Source: an uncultured Rhizobiaceae group bacterium
GTDB lineage: Bacteria > Pseudomonadota > Alphaproteobacteria > Rhizobiales > Rhizobiaceae
Assembly: GCA_947501445.1 (NCBI GenBank)
Contig: CANMVS010000005.1
Location: 62,001-126,000, forward strand
Direction: 5' to 3'
DNA length: 64,000 nucleotides
How positions within the stretch are numbered: the first letter of the stretch is position 1; each line of letters starts with the position of its first letter. Below are positions 44,149 to 54,446 of this stretch, piece after piece. A program made the position numbers and the translations under genes. The notes beneath the pieces were generated by a model. It was not told the DNA's origin. It was given only the letters and a program-made list of their open reading frames with translations, and made no database searches.

Positions 44149-45363
44149 ATGGGTGGATTTGTCCTCGGCAATGCATCAGTCGCCACCATGACCACATCCG
44201 GTGTGAATGGCGGCAATCCTTATGGTCTCGTTGATGAGGCAGCCATCGCCGTGGTCGACGAGCGGGTGGCATGGGTTGGCAGTCTGGACGCGCTGCCCGC
44301 GCTGTATCGAGCGCTTCCCACGCAACTTCTGGACGGCAAGGTCGTGACACCCGCCCTGATCGATTGTCACACCCATATCGTATCCGGCGGTAACCGGGCC
44401 CGCGAATTTGAAATGCGCCTGCAGGGCGCAAGCTATGAGGCAATAGCCAAGGCAGGCGGTGGCATCAATTCGACCGTCAGTGCAACACGTCAGGCCAGCA
44501 AGGAATCGCTATTGTCCAGCGCCCTTGCACGGGTCGACCATCTGATCGCGGAGGGCGTTGCCACAATAGAGATCAAATCAGGATACGGGCTTGATACCGA
44601 GACCGAACTGACAATGTTGCGCACCGCCCGCGCCATTGCGGAAAACCGTAATATCCGCGTTCGCACCAGCTTTCTGGGTGCCCATGCAATTCCGCCGGAA
44701 TTCAAGGATCAGGCGGATCGATATATAGACACCGTGTGCATTCCGACATTGCAAACCGCTCATGACGAAGGTCTGGTTGATGCGGTAGATGGCTTTTGCG
44801 AAGGCATAGCTTTTTCGCCCGCGCAGATTGAGCGGGTTTTTGAAAAAGCACAGGCGTTGGACATTCCGGTCAAACTGCATGCGGAGCAACTCTCCAATCT
44901 CGGTGGCGCACGTCTTGCTGCCCGCTACGGCGCACTTTCCGCAGATCATCTGGAATATCTGGACGAAGAGGGTGTCCTGGCAATGAAGCAATCGGGCAGC
45001 ATTGCCGTCTTGCTGCCTGGTGCCTTTTATACGTTGCGAGAGACGCAATGCCCGCCTGTCGACCTATTGCGCCAACAGGGCGTGGGTATCGCCATCGCAA
45101 CGGATTGCAATCCGGGCTCATCACCGGTCACATCTTTGCTGCTGTCATTGAACATGGCTTGCACATTGTTTCGATTGACGCCTGAAGAAGCGCTTGCCGG
45201 GGCCACCCGTGAAGCAGCAAGAGCCCTTGGACTGAGCGATATCGGAACGATAGAGGCCGGGCAACGTGCCGAATTGGCCGTATGGGACATCGCGCACCCA
45301 TCGGAACTATCCTACCGCATTGGTTTTAATCCGCTTTCACAGCGCATCGTCGGGAGCCTCTAA
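44149..45363 (+). CDS. hutI: Imidazolonepropionase
   Basis: This 404-aa amidohydrolase opens imidazolone-5-propionate to formimidoylglutamate. Visible residues: [20 protein letters not shown] (metal HxH and substrate Arg), [13 protein letters not shown] (metal His), [17 protein letters not shown] and [12 protein letters not shown] (metal Asp). It starts the rightward hutI-hutH-hutG-hutU operon and shares one base with hutH (TAATG). Confidence 0.95.
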   Translation: MGGFVLGNASVATMTTSGVNGGNPYGLVDEAAIAVVDERVAWVGSLDALPALYRALPTQLLDGKVVTPALIDCHTHIVSGGNRAREFEMRLQGASYEAIAKAGGGINSTVSATRQASKESLLSSALARVDHLIAEGVATIEIKSGYGLDTETELTMLRTARAIAENRNIRVRTSFLGAHAIPPEFKDQADRYIDTVCIPTLQTAHDEGLVDAVDGFCEGIAFSPAQIERVFEKAQALDIPVKLHAEQLSNLGGARLAARYGALSADHLEYLDEEGVLAMKQSGSIAVLLPGAFYTLRETQCPPVDLLRQQGVGIAIATDCNPGSSPVTSLLLSLNMACTLFRLTPEEALAGATREAARALGLSDIGTIEAGQRAELAVWDIAHPSELSYRIGFNPLSQRIVGSL

Positions 45364-46922
45364 TGGCAATTGTCACACTTCGGCCCGGCTGCATGTCACT
45401 GCCACAGCTGGAAGAAATTTACTGGAATGAACCGGATATCCGCGTCGACCCGTCGTGCCGCGCGGCTGTCGACAGGGCCGCTGCCATTATCGCCCGTGTG
45501 GCGTCTGGCAATGAAGCAATCTACGGCGTCAATACCGGTTTTGGAAAGCTGGCCAGCGTTAAAATCGAGCCGCAGGACACGGCGACACTTCAGCGTAATC
45601 TCATCCTGTCGCATTGTTGCGGCGTCGGCCCATCCATTCCCGTTCGCATCGTGCGGATGATGATGATCCTGAAACTATTGTCGCTGTGTCGGGGCGCGTC
45701 AGGTGTGCGCTGGGAGCTGATCACCCTGATTGAGCAGATGCTCGCCAAAAGGGTCACACCGGTTATTCCCGCACAGGGATCCGTCGGCGCATCGGGTGAT
45801 CTGGCACCCCTTGCCCATATGACAGCCGTTGTCATTGGCGAGGGAGAAGCTGAATTTGACGGGCAAATAATGTCGGGGCGCGCAGCGCTCGAAGCCGCAG
45901 GCCTGTCCCCTTTGGCACTCGGTCCGAAAGAGGGCCTTGCATTTATCAATGGTACGCAGTTTTCCACCGCCTATGCGCTGGCAGAATTGTTTGAAGCCTG
46001 GCGTTGCGCCGAAAATGCCCTGTTGGTCAGCGCCCTGAGCACCGATGCCATTATGGGCTCAACGGCGCCGACACGACCGGAAATACACTCACTGCGTGGC
46101 CACCGCGGTCAGATTGAAGCTGCCTGCGCAATCCGCATACTTATGGAGGGCTCACAAATACGCGAAAGCCACCGCGATGATGACTTGCGTGTCCAGGACC
46201 CCTATTGTATCCGCTGCCAGCCTCAGGTTACCGGTGCCTGTATGGATCTGCTGCGACAGGCGGGCAATACCCTTGAAATAGAAGCCAATGCCGTCACCGA
46301 TAATCCACTGGTTATCACCGATGCAGGCGATGTCGTTTCAGGTGGTAATTTTCATGCTGAACCGGTTGCCTTCGCGGCCGATCAGATCGCCATCGCCATC
46401 GCTGAAATCGGTGCCATTTCGCAGCGGCGCATCGCGCTTATGGTTGACCCGACCCTGAGTTTTGACCTGCCGCCGTTTTTGACGCCCAGACCCGGACTTA
46501 ACTCCGGCCTGATGATCGCAGAGGTGACCAGCGCAGCGCTGATGAGTGAAAACAAACAGCGCGCCAACCCCTGCTCGACCGACAGCACACCAACCAGCGC
46601 CAATCAGGAAGACCATGTCTCCATGGCAGCCCATGGCGCGCGCAGACTGGCGGATATGAATGACAATCTGGGGCGTATATTGGGCATTGAACTTTTATGT
46701 GCAGCACAGGGAATTGATTTCAGATCACCGCTGAAAACAAGCACGCCGCTTCAAAGCGCGATACAGGTATTTCGGCGCCATGTGGCAACCCTTGAGGATG
46801 ATCGCTATCTTGCCAATGATCTGGAAAAGGCTGCCCAATTGGTCAGACAGCGCGCACTTGTAACGGCCTGCAGCATGGAACTGGCACCGCCGTTGGGAAT
46901 GCCTGCAAAGGATGCGGCATGA
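45363..46922 (+). CDS. hutH: Histidine ammonia-lyase
   Basis: This 519-aa enzyme removes ammonia from L-histidine to give trans-urocanate, the first step of the pathway. The ASG triad that cyclises into the MIO cofactor lies in [15 protein letters not shown] (near residue 145), and [11 protein letters not shown] supplies the catalytic Tyr. Other family motifs: [15 protein letters not shown] and [19 protein letters not shown]. It overlaps hutG by 4 bp. Confidence 0.95.
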   Translation: MAIVTLRPGCMSLPQLEEIYWNEPDIRVDPSCRAAVDRAAAIIARVASGNEAIYGVNTGFGKLASVKIEPQDTATLQRNLILSHCCGVGPSIPVRIVRMMMILKLLSLCRGASGVRWELITLIEQMLAKRVTPVIPAQGSVGASGDLAPLAHMTAVVIGEGEAEFDGQIMSGRAALEAAGLSPLALGPKEGLAFINGTQFSTAYALAELFEAWRCAENALLVSALSTDAIMGSTAPTRPEIHSLRGHRGQIEAACAIRILMEGSQIRESHRDDDLRVQDPYCIRCQPQVTGACMDLLRQAGNTLEIEANAVTDNPLVITDAGDVVSGGNFHAEPVAFAADQIAIAIAEIGAISQRRIALMVDPTLSFDLPPFLTPRPGLNSGLMIAEVTSAALMSENKQRANPCSTDSTPTSANQEDHVSMAAHGARRLADMNDNLGRILGIELLCAAQGIDFRSPLKTSTPLQSAIQVFRRHVATLEDDRYLANDLEKAAQLVRQRALVTACSMELAPPLGMPAKDAA

Positions 46923-47728
46923 ACCCGGTAGAAGTCATTCAGGGCGATAGTCCCGTCATTCTTGGCCTGCCCCATACCGGGCTGCATGTGCCGGACCCGA
47001 TTGCCGCGCAACTCAATGAAACCGGACGGGCACTGACGGATACGGATTGGCATATTCATACATTGTATGAGGGATTGCTGCCATCCGTCTCATCAGTGCG
47101 CGCCACGTTTCACCGCTATGTCATTGATGCCAACCGTGATCCATCAGGACAAAGCCTCTATCCGGGACAATATACAACAGCACTATGTCCCTTGAGCGAT
47201 TTTGACGACAATCCGATATATCAATCGGGAATGGAGCCCGACAGCGCACAGGTCGAACAACGCCGGCTCGATTTCCATGCACCCTATCACGCGGCTCTGG
47301 AGACTGAGATCCGCCGGGTACACGCGCGTCACGGCATTGCGATACTTTACGATTGCCACTCCATTCGCTCCCGCGCTCCGCGCCTTTTTGATGGTGTTCT
47401 GCCCGACTTCAACATCGGCACGAACAATGGTGCGACATGCGCAGCGCAAATTGAGGCCCTGGTGTCTGACATATGCGCGCGTGCAGAAGGCTTTTCCAGC
47501 ATCAGCAATGGCCGGTTCAAGGGCGGCTGGACAACCCGGCATTACGGAAATCCGGGCAACGGTGTCCACGCGATTCAGATGGAGCTCGCACAAATAACGC
47601 ATCTGCAAACGGAAAAAGCCCCCTACGCACTGGATGCTTTGAAAGCGGAGCACCTGCGTCAGCATTTGAAGGATATTCTGGTGTCAATGGAACACTGGGC
47701 CCTGACGCAGGTTGAGAGGAGAGGCTGA
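46919..47728 (+). CDS. hutG: N-formylglutamate deformylase
   Basis: This 269-aa hydrolase splits N-formylglutamate into glutamate and formate, completing the HutF branch. FGase-family features: [44 protein letters not shown] (metal-binding DCHS) and [20 protein letters not shown]. It overlaps the hutH stop by 4 bp. Confidence 0.93.
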   Translation: MNPVEVIQGDSPVILGLPHTGLHVPDPIAAQLNETGRALTDTDWHIHTLYEGLLPSVSSVRATFHRYVIDANRDPSGQSLYPGQYTTALCPLSDFDDNPIYQSGMEPDSAQVEQRRLDFHAPYHAALETEIRRVHARHGIAILYDCHSIRSRAPRLFDGVLPDFNIGTNNGATCAAQIEALVSDICARAEGFSSISNGRFKGGWTTRHYGNPGNGVHAIQMELAQITHLQTEKAPYALDALKAEHLRQHLKDILVSMEHWALTQVERRG

Positions 47729-47729
47729 A

Positions 47730-47795
47730 ATGCTCCGGATCGACATAAAAAACGCCGAACGCATAATCAATCAAATGACGCCAAAGGTGCTATGA
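47730..47795 (+). CDS. Tiny ORF (21 aa) between hutG and hutU
   Basis: An ATG at 47730 follows GGAGAGGCTGAA (strong ribosome site) just after the hutG stop and encodes [20 protein letters not shown] plus Leu, ending TGA at 47793-47795, 2 bp before the hutU ATG at 47798. The layout suggests a translationally coupled leader. No conserved function is known to me; it might be a remnant or a spacer. Confidence 0.4.
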   Translation: MLRIDIKNAERIINQMTPKVL

Positions 47796-47797
47796 TC

Positions 47798-49471
47798 ATG
47801 AACAATCCCCGACATAACCAACGCGACATCTATCCGCCCACCGGCAGCACGTTGAATGCCAAATCCTGGCTCACAGAAGCGCCGTTGCGCATGCTGATGA
47901 ATAATCTGCACCCGGATGTGGCAGAAAACCCCCATGAGCTGACTGTCTATGGCGGCATTGGCCGTGCCGCGCGCAATTGGGAAGCCTTTGATTCCATCGT
48001 GGCCAGCCTCAAAACCCTGGAGGACAATGAAACCCTGTTGGTGCAATCGGGCAAACCGGTTGGCGTATTCAGAACCCACGCCGATGCGCCACGGGTATTG
48101 ATTGCCAATTCAAATCTTGTTCCCCATTGGGCCAATTGGGATCATTTCAATGAGCTCGATAAAAAAGGCCTGATGATGTACGGCCAGATGACCGCAGGGT
48201 CATGGATTTACATTGGCAGTCAGGGCATTGTACAGGGCACCTATGAGACATTCGTCGAGGCTGGTCGCCAACATTACAACGGCAATCTCAAAGGCAAGTG
48301 GATCCTCACCGGTGGGCTCGGCGGCATGGGTGGCGCGCAGCCACTCGCGGCAACAATGGCCGGTGCCTGCTGTCTTGCCGTGGAATGCAACCCGGACAGT
48401 ATCGAGTTCCGTCTGCGTACCGGCTATGTGGACGAGCGTGCCGATACACTGGATGAAGCGCTGGCGATGATTGATCGCTGGACAAAGGCTGGCGAGGCGA
48501 AATCCGTCGGTCTTTTGGGCAATGCTGCAGATGTGTTCCCCGAGTTGGTGCGCCGTGGTGTCAAACCGGACATGGTAACCGACCAGACATCCGCCCATGA
48601 TCCAATCAATGGTTACCTGCCACAGGGCTGGTCGATGGCAGAGTGGCGGGCCAAACGCGAAAGCGACCCCAAATCCGTAGAAAAAGCAGCCCGGGCGTCC
48701 ATGAAGATCCATGTCTCGGCGATGGTTGATTTCTGGAACATGGGTGTGCCGACATTGGACTATGGCAATAATATCCGCCAGGTGGCATTGGACGAAGGGC
48801 TGGAAAATGCCTTTGCTTTTCCTGGCTTTGTTCCGGCTTATATCAGGCCACTGTTTTGTCGCGGCGTCGGCCCGTTCCGCTGGGCTGCGCTTTCGGGTGA
48901 CCCGGAAGATATTTACAAAACCGATCAAAAGGTCAAAGAACTCATCCCCGATGACCCACACCTGCATAACTGGCTTGATATGGCCCGCGAGCGCATTGCC
49001 TTTCAGGGGCTGCCTGCCCGTATCTGCTGGGTTGGTCTTGGTCAGCGACACCGTCTGGGCCTGGCTTTTAACGAAATGGTCAAAAGCGGCGAACTCTCGG
49101 CGCCTGTCGTCGTTGGCCGCGACCATCTGGATTCCGGCTCTGTTGCTTCACCCAACCGCGAGACGGAGGCGATGAAAGACGGCTCTGATGCGGTTTCCGA
49201 CTGGCCGTTGCTCAATGCATTGCTCAATTGCGCCTCCGGTGCGACCTGGGTGAGCCTGCACCATGGTGGCGGCGTTGGCATGGGATTTTCCCAGCACGCG
49301 GGCATGGTGATCTGTTGTGACGGTACCGACGCCGCAGCGGAGCGGATTGGCCGTGTTCTGTGGAATGACCCGGCATCCGGTGTCATGCGTCATGCCGATG
49401 CGGGCTATGATATTGCGCTCGATTGTGCGCGGGAAAACGGCCTGCGACTGCCCGGCATTTTGGGAAACTAG
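47798..49471 (+). CDS. hutU: Urocanate hydratase
   Basis: This 557-aa NAD-dependent enzyme converts urocanate to imidazolone propionate. NAD-binding [18 protein letters not shown], the conserved-Cys segment [16 protein letters not shown] and [17 protein letters not shown] are present. The ATG at 47798, with AAAGGTG 8 bp ahead, gives the standard family length; an ATG two codons earlier is disfavoured. Its stop overlaps that of the convergent MFS gene on a CTAG. Confidence 0.95.
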   Translation: MNNPRHNQRDIYPPTGSTLNAKSWLTEAPLRMLMNNLHPDVAENPHELTVYGGIGRAARNWEAFDSIVASLKTLEDNETLLVQSGKPVGVFRTHADAPRVLIANSNLVPHWANWDHFNELDKKGLMMYGQMTAGSWIYIGSQGIVQGTYETFVEAGRQHYNGNLKGKWILTGGLGGMGGAQPLAATMAGACCLAVECNPDSIEFRLRTGYVDERADTLDEALAMIDRWTKAGEAKSVGLLGNAADVFPELVRRGVKPDMVTDQTSAHDPINGYLPQGWSMAEWRAKRESDPKSVEKAARASMKIHVSAMVDFWNMGVPTLDYGNNIRQVALDEGLENAFAFPGFVPAYIRPLFCRGVGPFRWAALSGDPEDIYKTDQKVKELIPDDPHLHNWLDMARERIAFQGLPARICWVGLGQRHRLGLAFNEMVKSGELSAPVVVGRDHLDSGSVASPNRETEAMKDGSDAVSDWPLLNALLNCASGATWVSLHHGGGVGMGFSQHAGMVICCDGTDAAAERIGRVLWNDPASGVMRHADAGYDIALDCARENGLRLPGILGN

Positions 49472-50703
49472 AGTTGCATCTGCTTTGAAGTCGCATTGTG
49501 CAATCTGTCCGTTGATTGGCTGTCCGTTGGCTGGCGGACAGGTCCAATGGGCAGAAAAAGCGCTGCAACAAATATGATTGCGGCGCATAGCGCCAGCGTC
49601 GCGATCTGAACATCATACCCGTAGCCTGCACGGTGCGCATAGGCAATGGACGGCACAATGGCGGACCCGACGCCCAAAGACAGCACATATTCCACAGAAA
49701 CAGCGCGTGAACGCAAACCGGAGCGAATGTAACGCCCCAGCAACCAGCTGGTGATGGGGATCTCCGCAAAGATCGAAATGATCAGAACAAGCGCCACGAC
49801 AAATGTGCCCCATCCAGTCATCTGCGTCAGCAGGGCAAACAGAGCAATCTGCACCGACAGCAGACACAGCAAAATGGGACGTGCGCCATATTTGTCGAGC
49901 AACTCGCCAACCGGCAACTGGGCAAAGGCAGCTACGGCAAATACGCCCCCGGCGGATGCACCAATCCAGGAAAGGTTTCCGGCCACGTCGGTCAATTGTT
50001 CTGCAAAGAACTTTGGCAGGGATATCGTGACCGCATTGAAAATCGTACCGCCAAACAATGCAGCAACACATATGACCCCAAACACAGTGATTTGTTCCCG
50101 GCGCCCGGTGTCATAGGCAGGCGGGGCGACCCTGTTGCCGCCCGTATCAACAACGGCGCTACGCCTTGTCTGGCGCACGGTCAGCACAGCTCCAATGATA
50201 ATGGACAGAATACCCGGCAATATAAATGCGCTTCTCCAGCCAAATTGCGTTGCAAGGAACCCGCTGGTCACAGCCGCAGCCGCAAGGCCAAGATTGCCGA
50301 ATACGCCGTTTATCGCCAACGCCCTGCCCGTTCGCTGGCCGATATCGGTTATCAATGCCAGGCCGACCGGGTGGTAAAGCGCTGCAAACAGACCCAACAG
50401 ACCAAGCGCCACCATCAGGCTCACCGGGCCGGTGGAAATTGCCGCCAGCAGGCTCGACGCGCCACATCCCAGAAAAAACACGATCATCAGTTTCATCCGG
50501 TCAAACCTGTCGCCGAGCCAGCCCGCCGGTAGCGTACCGAGGGCAAACAGGGCGTAAATTGGCGTGCCCAGGACAAGCGCTTCTCCATAGGACAAATCCC
50601 AGGCCGGTGCCAAAGCCAGCGCCGCTGTGGGAAAGATCAGCAGGAAGAAATGATCGAAAAAATGGGCCGCGTTGACAAAATTCAATATTTCCCTGCGCGA
50701 CAT
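49468..50703 (-). CDS. MFS transporter
   Basis: This 411-aa permease has 12 predicted transmembrane helices and the MFS loop motif [11 protein letters not shown] between helices 2 and 3, with a long central loop ([20 protein letters not shown]). Substrate unknown; the sequence resembles sugar/fosmidomycin-resistance-like exporters. GGAG lies 8 bp before the ATG at 50703 (an ATG at 50709 is closer to it). Divergent from an AraC-type regulator, which probably controls it. Confidence 0.85.
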   Translation of the reverse strand: MSRREILNFVNAAHFFDHFFLLIFPTAALALAPAWDLSYGEALVLGTPIYALFALGTLPAGWLGDRFDRMKLMIVFFLGCGASSLLAAISTGPVSLMVALGLLGLFAALYHPVGLALITDIGQRTGRALAINGVFGNLGLAAAAVTSGFLATQFGWRSAFILPGILSIIIGAVLTVRQTRRSAVVDTGGNRVAPPAYDTGRREQITVFGVICVAALFGGTIFNAVTISLPKFFAEQLTDVAGNLSWIGASAGGVFAVAAFAQLPVGELLDKYGARPILLCLLSVQIALFALLTQMTGWGTFVVALVLIISIFAEIPITSWLLGRYIRSGLRSRAVSVEYVLSLGVGSAIVPSIAYAHRAGYGYDVQIATLALCAAIIFVAALFLPIGPVRQPTDSQSTDRLHNATSKQMQL

Positions 50704-50798
50704 TTCCATGACTCCATTTGCAATTGCCTTGAAGGATGTCAGCTAAAGCGATTACATTCTATCGACAAAATGACAAGAAATTGTGCGAAAGTGCCAAA

Positions 50799-51527
50799 AT
50801 GACTGACGTTACTGTAGAAGGTCTGGCCTCCACCTATCCGGCAGGAACGGACATTGCCCGGCACAGCCATATGACACATCAGATTGTCCACACAATCAGT
50901 GGGGTTCTGCATGTGCAGGTCAGTGATGCGCTGTGGGTTGTGGTGCCGGGGCGTGCATTGTGGGTTCCAGCCCGGTTTCCACATCAGATCCATTGTCCCG
51001 ATACCGTGGAAATGCGCACCGTTTATCTGGCAGGCAATCATCCGGCGGCATCAGCCGATGTACGGGTTATCGGCGTATCATCATTGATGCGTGAAATCAT
51101 GGTGCGATTGGCTGAGGGGTGTGACCCGCGACAAATACCCCATCTCACGGCACTACTGCTGGATGAGATTTCAATCATGCAGACCGAACCGTTTCACATG
51201 CCGATGGCACAAGATAGCCGTATTGCCCGTTTGATAAAGGCATTTCTCAGCCATCCTGCCGATCAGACAACGATGGGCGAATGGGCCGCCCATCTGGGCT
51301 TTTCCCAACGCAGCCTCATTCGCGTCATCCGCACCCAAACAGGCCTTTCATTCAGGTCCTTGCGGCGGCAGGCGCGTTTGATGGCTGCTGTCGAGATGCT
51401 CTCACGCGGACAGGCTGTCACCAGCGTCGCACTGGATGTGGGCTTTGAAAGCCCCAGCGCCTTTATCCACGCCTTCCGGCAGACAACCGGCACCACACCG
51501 CGCCGATACATGCATCAGACGGGATAA
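50799..51527 (+). CDS. AraC-family regulator with cupin sensor
   Basis: This 242-aa protein has an N-terminal cupin (HSHMTHQIVHTISGVLHVQV; GRALWVPARFPHQI) and a C-terminal double helix-turn-helix (WAAHLGFSQRSLIRVIRTQT; VALDVGFESPSAFIHAFRQTTGTTPRRY). The frame is open from 50736, but a start at 50799 leaves room (95 bp) for promoters between it and the divergent MFS gene. This arrangement resembles regulators that control a neighbouring exporter. Confidence 0.82.
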   Translation: MTDVTVEGLASTYPAGTDIARHSHMTHQIVHTISGVLHVQVSDALWVVVPGRALWVPARFPHQIHCPDTVEMRTVYLAGNHPAASADVRVIGVSSLMREIMVRLAEGCDPRQIPHLTALLLDEISIMQTEPFHMPMAQDSRIARLIKAFLSHPADQTTMGEWAAHLGFSQRSLIRVIRTQTGLSFRSLRRQARLMAAVEMLSRGQAVTSVALDVGFESPSAFIHAFRQTTGTTPRRYMHQTG

Positions 51528-51593
51528 CCGATGCACATGGCAGCACATGGCAGCACGGGGCAAAACGGCGCCACGCCGGGCCTGATTTGACCT

Positions 51594-51779
51594 TCAGTTT
51601 CGGCAGATTGCCTTTGGGTCCATGGGCAAATCCGCGATTTGTGATTGGGTCATTCTGGCAAGATCGGGATGCGACAGTGGATCTCTGCACCAGTCATTGT
51701 CGAGGTGCAGACTTGCGTGTGTCTCGCGTGGCCTGTCAGAAAAAAGGTCGGATAGATATGTTTTAAGATAATTTAGCAT
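51594..51779 (-). CDS. Small protein of unknown function (61 aa)
   Basis: Begins MLNYLKTYLSDLFSDRP, an amphipathic helix similar in style to DUF1127 small proteins, then DPLSHPDLARMTQSQIADLP, a pattern seen in small proteins of Hyphomicrobiales. No catalytic motif. It is divergent from the LysR gene at 51851 (71-bp gap), so LysR may control it. Confidence 0.55.
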   Translation of the reverse strand: MLNYLKTYLSDLFSDRPRETHASLHLDNDWCRDPLSHPDLARMTQSQIADLPMDPKAICRN

Positions 51780-51850
51780 AGCTGTAGGCTATCAGACGTA
51801 ATGCACTATAAAATATCGATTCTATCTTAACCATGGTATAGGTATTCTAT

Positions 51851-52753
51851 ATGGAAAACCTGAACAGAATACATCTGGGCGGATTGCGTGCCATCGAAGC
51901 GGTGGGACGCCACGGCAGCCTGAAGAAGGCAGCCGGTGAATTGGGTGTTACGGTTGGTGCCGTCAGTCAACAGGTGCTGAAGACGGAACAACAATTGGGA
52001 CGCAGCCTGTTTGAGCGGCATGCCCGGGGCCTGCGCGCCACGGCGCATGGACAGGCCGTTCTGCGGCATTTGACCAGCGGCATGGCGGAACTGTCCGCAG
52101 CGGTCAGCCTTGCCATGCAAAACCAACAGGACAGTCTTACCGTTTCGGTTGCACCGGTTTTCGCTGGCAAATGGCTGGTTTGGCGTCTGAACAAGTTCAG
52201 TGAAGTCTGCCCTGATGTGCGTATACGGGTGGACGCGTCTGATGGGCTTGTCGACCTCAACACCAGTGATGTTGATCTTGGTATTCGTGTCGGACGTGGA
52301 AATTGGCCGGGTGTCAAAGCCGAAAAACTGATGAACCAGCGCATTTTTCCGGTCTGCAGCCCGGCCATGGCCGGTGAGATAACAATCCCCACTGATCTTG
52401 GAAAATATCCAGTCATTCGGGATAAAAATGCGATGTTTGACTGGAATGTCTGGCTTGGCCCCAATGGACTGGATGAGTCCATATTGCAGGAAGGTCCGGT
52501 ATTTTCTGATGCCTCGCTTTGCCTCGACGCGGCCATCGCCGGACAGGGCATTTTCATGGCCTGGGAAACACTGGCAGGAGACGCGGTGCAAATGGGGCGT
52601 TTGATTGCGCCATTTGCCGATCGTCGGGAGACGGAGTTTTCCTATTGGCTGGTCATGGGGCAATACGCCCACAAATCGCACAATATTGCCAGGTTTCAAT
52701 CCTGGTTGAAGGCCGAATTGGACCAGTCCGTCGGTATCGGCCCGTTGGCATGA
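51851..52753 (+). CDS. LysR-family regulator (GcvA-like)
   Basis: This 300-aa protein has an N-terminal winged helix (LNRIHLGGLRAIEAVGRHGS; AAGELGVTVGAVSQQVLKTE) and a periplasmic-binding-like effector domain (LTVSVAPVFAGKWLVWRLNK; DVDLGIRVGRGNWPGVKAEK) typical of the GcvA/AmpR branch. It lies between a small divergent gene and the codirectional xdh operon (208 bp downstream); either may be its target. Confidence 0.88.
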   Translation: MENLNRIHLGGLRAIEAVGRHGSLKKAAGELGVTVGAVSQQVLKTEQQLGRSLFERHARGLRATAHGQAVLRHLTSGMAELSAAVSLAMQNQQDSLTVSVAPVFAGKWLVWRLNKFSEVCPDVRIRVDASDGLVDLNTSDVDLGIRVGRGNWPGVKAEKLMNQRIFPVCSPAMAGEITIPTDLGKYPVIRDKNAMFDWNVWLGPNGLDESILQEGPVFSDASLCLDAAIAGQGIFMAWETLAGDAVQMGRLIAPFADRRETEFSYWLVMGQYAHKSHNIARFQSWLKAELDQSVGIGPLA

Positions 52754-52961
52754 GGGGGTTTCGCCCAAGGCCGGAACGAAATTAAACCATAATGGTGTTG
52801 AAACCATTGTGGCTATGCCGTTGTATTTTCAACCAATCCATAATCAATAATGCGTATTATGCAGTTTTCCTTGAAAGTCTTTTTGTTGCTGGCCGGGTTC
52901 TTTTTCCAGCCAGCACGGTAGGATAGATTAGAACGAATATAGCCAGGGTGGAGTAGACAGA
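52754..52961. other. Intergenic region before xdhA
   Basis: No gene seen. The AT-rich stretch near 52840-52880 is a likely promoter region for xdhABC; a GGAG ribosome site precedes the xdhA ATG. Confidence 0.4.
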
Positions 52962-54443
52962 ATGAACATCGCGGTTCGTAACGAGCTTCGCTTTCTCTTG
53001 AATGGTGAAGTTGTGCATCTGACACAGGTGTCACCAACGCTGACATTGCTGGACTATTTGCGTTTGCATCGGCAAATGACCGGCAGCAAGGAAGGCTGTG
53101 CAGAGGGAGACTGTGGTGCCTGTACGGTGCTGGTGGGTCGATTGAGCCAGAGCGGTCTTGTTTATGAATCCGTCAATGCCTGCATTCGCTTTGTCGGTTC
53201 GCTGGACGCCTGTCATGTCGTCACCGTGGAACACCTGGCAGAATTGAACGGACGCCTTCATCCGATTCAACAGGCAATGGTTGATCATCACGGATCGCAG
53301 TGCGGGTTTTGTACGCCCGGTGTTGTCATGTCGCTTTATGGGCTGTGGCTCGAAACACCCAGTTCCAATGCGGAAACAATTGAGAAAAACCTGCAGGGCA
53401 ATTTGTGTCGCTGTACCGGTTATGAGGCAATCATGCGTGCGGCCGAAGAAATGGGGCAAAGCAGCAATAGCAACGACACATTGGTTGTGAACCACGAGGG
53501 TGTGCGTCAGAAGCTGTCAGAATTGCGCGATGGCAGCCGGTTGGTTCTGTCGGGCACTGATGGCGAAATTGTTGTGCCGGCATCCGCCGATGATCTTGCC
53601 AACGTATTGGCCAATAGTCCAGATGCCACGATCGTCGCTGGCTCCACGGATGTTGGTCTTTGGGTCACAAAACACATGCGGGACATTTCGCCCGCCGTTT
53701 TCATCAATAATATTCCTGACCTGCAAATGATCACCGAGGATGCCACAGGCATCACCTTCGGCGCCGGTGTCACCTATAGCGAAGCTTTTGAGGTGATTGC
53801 CCGCACCATTCCAACGATGGGCGACTTCTGGAACCGCATCGGCGGCCAGCAGGTGCGCAACATGGGAACAGTCGGTGGCAATATTGCCAACGGTTCGCCC
53901 ATCGGTGATACGCCACCGCCATTGATTGCGCTTGAAGCAACAGTGACGCTGCAAAAGGGTGCAACCCAAAGGACAGTGCCGCTCGAAGATTTTTTCATCG
54001 CCTACGGCAAACAGGATCGTCAATCCGGCGACTTTGTTGCCTCCATCCATGTACCGCACCTGCCGGACGGGGACAAATTTGCCGCTTACAAGATTTCGAA
54101 GCGGCGCGATGAGGATATTTCAGCCGTTTGTGGTGCCTTTCGCATACATGTGAACCCGGATGGCATCGTTCAATCCGTACGCATCGCGTTTGGCGGCATG
54201 GCTGCCACACCCAAACGGGCCGAAGCGGTTGAAAAAATCCTGCTGGGCAATGCATGGGACGAAGAACATGTGCATCGCGCCATGGATGCATTTTCACAGG
54301 ATTATACACCGCTGACCGATTGGCGCGCATCGTCTGAATATCGCATGCTGGCTGCCAGAAACCTGCTCAAGCGGTTTTTTCTGGAAACAAACGGGCAGTC
54401 TGTACAGGTGCTGCGTCACAACAAAATACTGGCGGAGGCATAG
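52962..54443 (+). CDS. xdhA: Xanthine dehydrogenase small subunit
   Basis: This 493-aa subunit holds the two [2Fe-2S] clusters (CAEGDCGACTV near residue 47; QCGFCTPGVVMSLYG and NLCRCTGYEAIM further on) and the FAD domain (IVAGSTDVGLWVTK; MGTVGGNIANGSPIGDTPP). It passes electrons from the molybdenum subunit to NAD in purine breakdown (hypoxanthine and xanthine to urate). It lies 3 bp before xdhB. Confidence 0.95.
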   Translation: MNIAVRNELRFLLNGEVVHLTQVSPTLTLLDYLRLHRQMTGSKEGCAEGDCGACTVLVGRLSQSGLVYESVNACIRFVGSLDACHVVTVEHLAELNGRLHPIQQAMVDHHGSQCGFCTPGVVMSLYGLWLETPSSNAETIEKNLQGNLCRCTGYEAIMRAAEEMGQSSNSNDTLVVNHEGVRQKLSELRDGSRLVLSGTDGEIVVPASADDLANVLANSPDATIVAGSTDVGLWVTKHMRDISPAVFINNIPDLQMITEDATGITFGAGVTYSEAFEVIARTIPTMGDFWNRIGGQQVRNMGTVGGNIANGSPIGDTPPPLIALEATVTLQKGATQRTVPLEDFFIAYGKQDRQSGDFVASIHVPHLPDGDKFAAYKISKRRDEDISAVCGAFRIHVNPDGIVQSVRIAFGGMAATPKRAEAVEKILLGNAWDEEHVHRAMDAFSQDYTPLTDWRASSEYRMLAARNLLKRFFLETNGQSVQVLRHNKILAEA

Positions 54444-54446
54444 ACT

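Noticed and set aside
48200-49126. 308-codon leftward frame inside hutU
   Set aside because: hutU is unambiguous; the antisense product has no family features and no ribosome site.
51827-52807. 326-codon leftward frame opposite the LysR gene
   Set aside because: The rightward LysR protein is clearly real; the antisense frame is its shadow.
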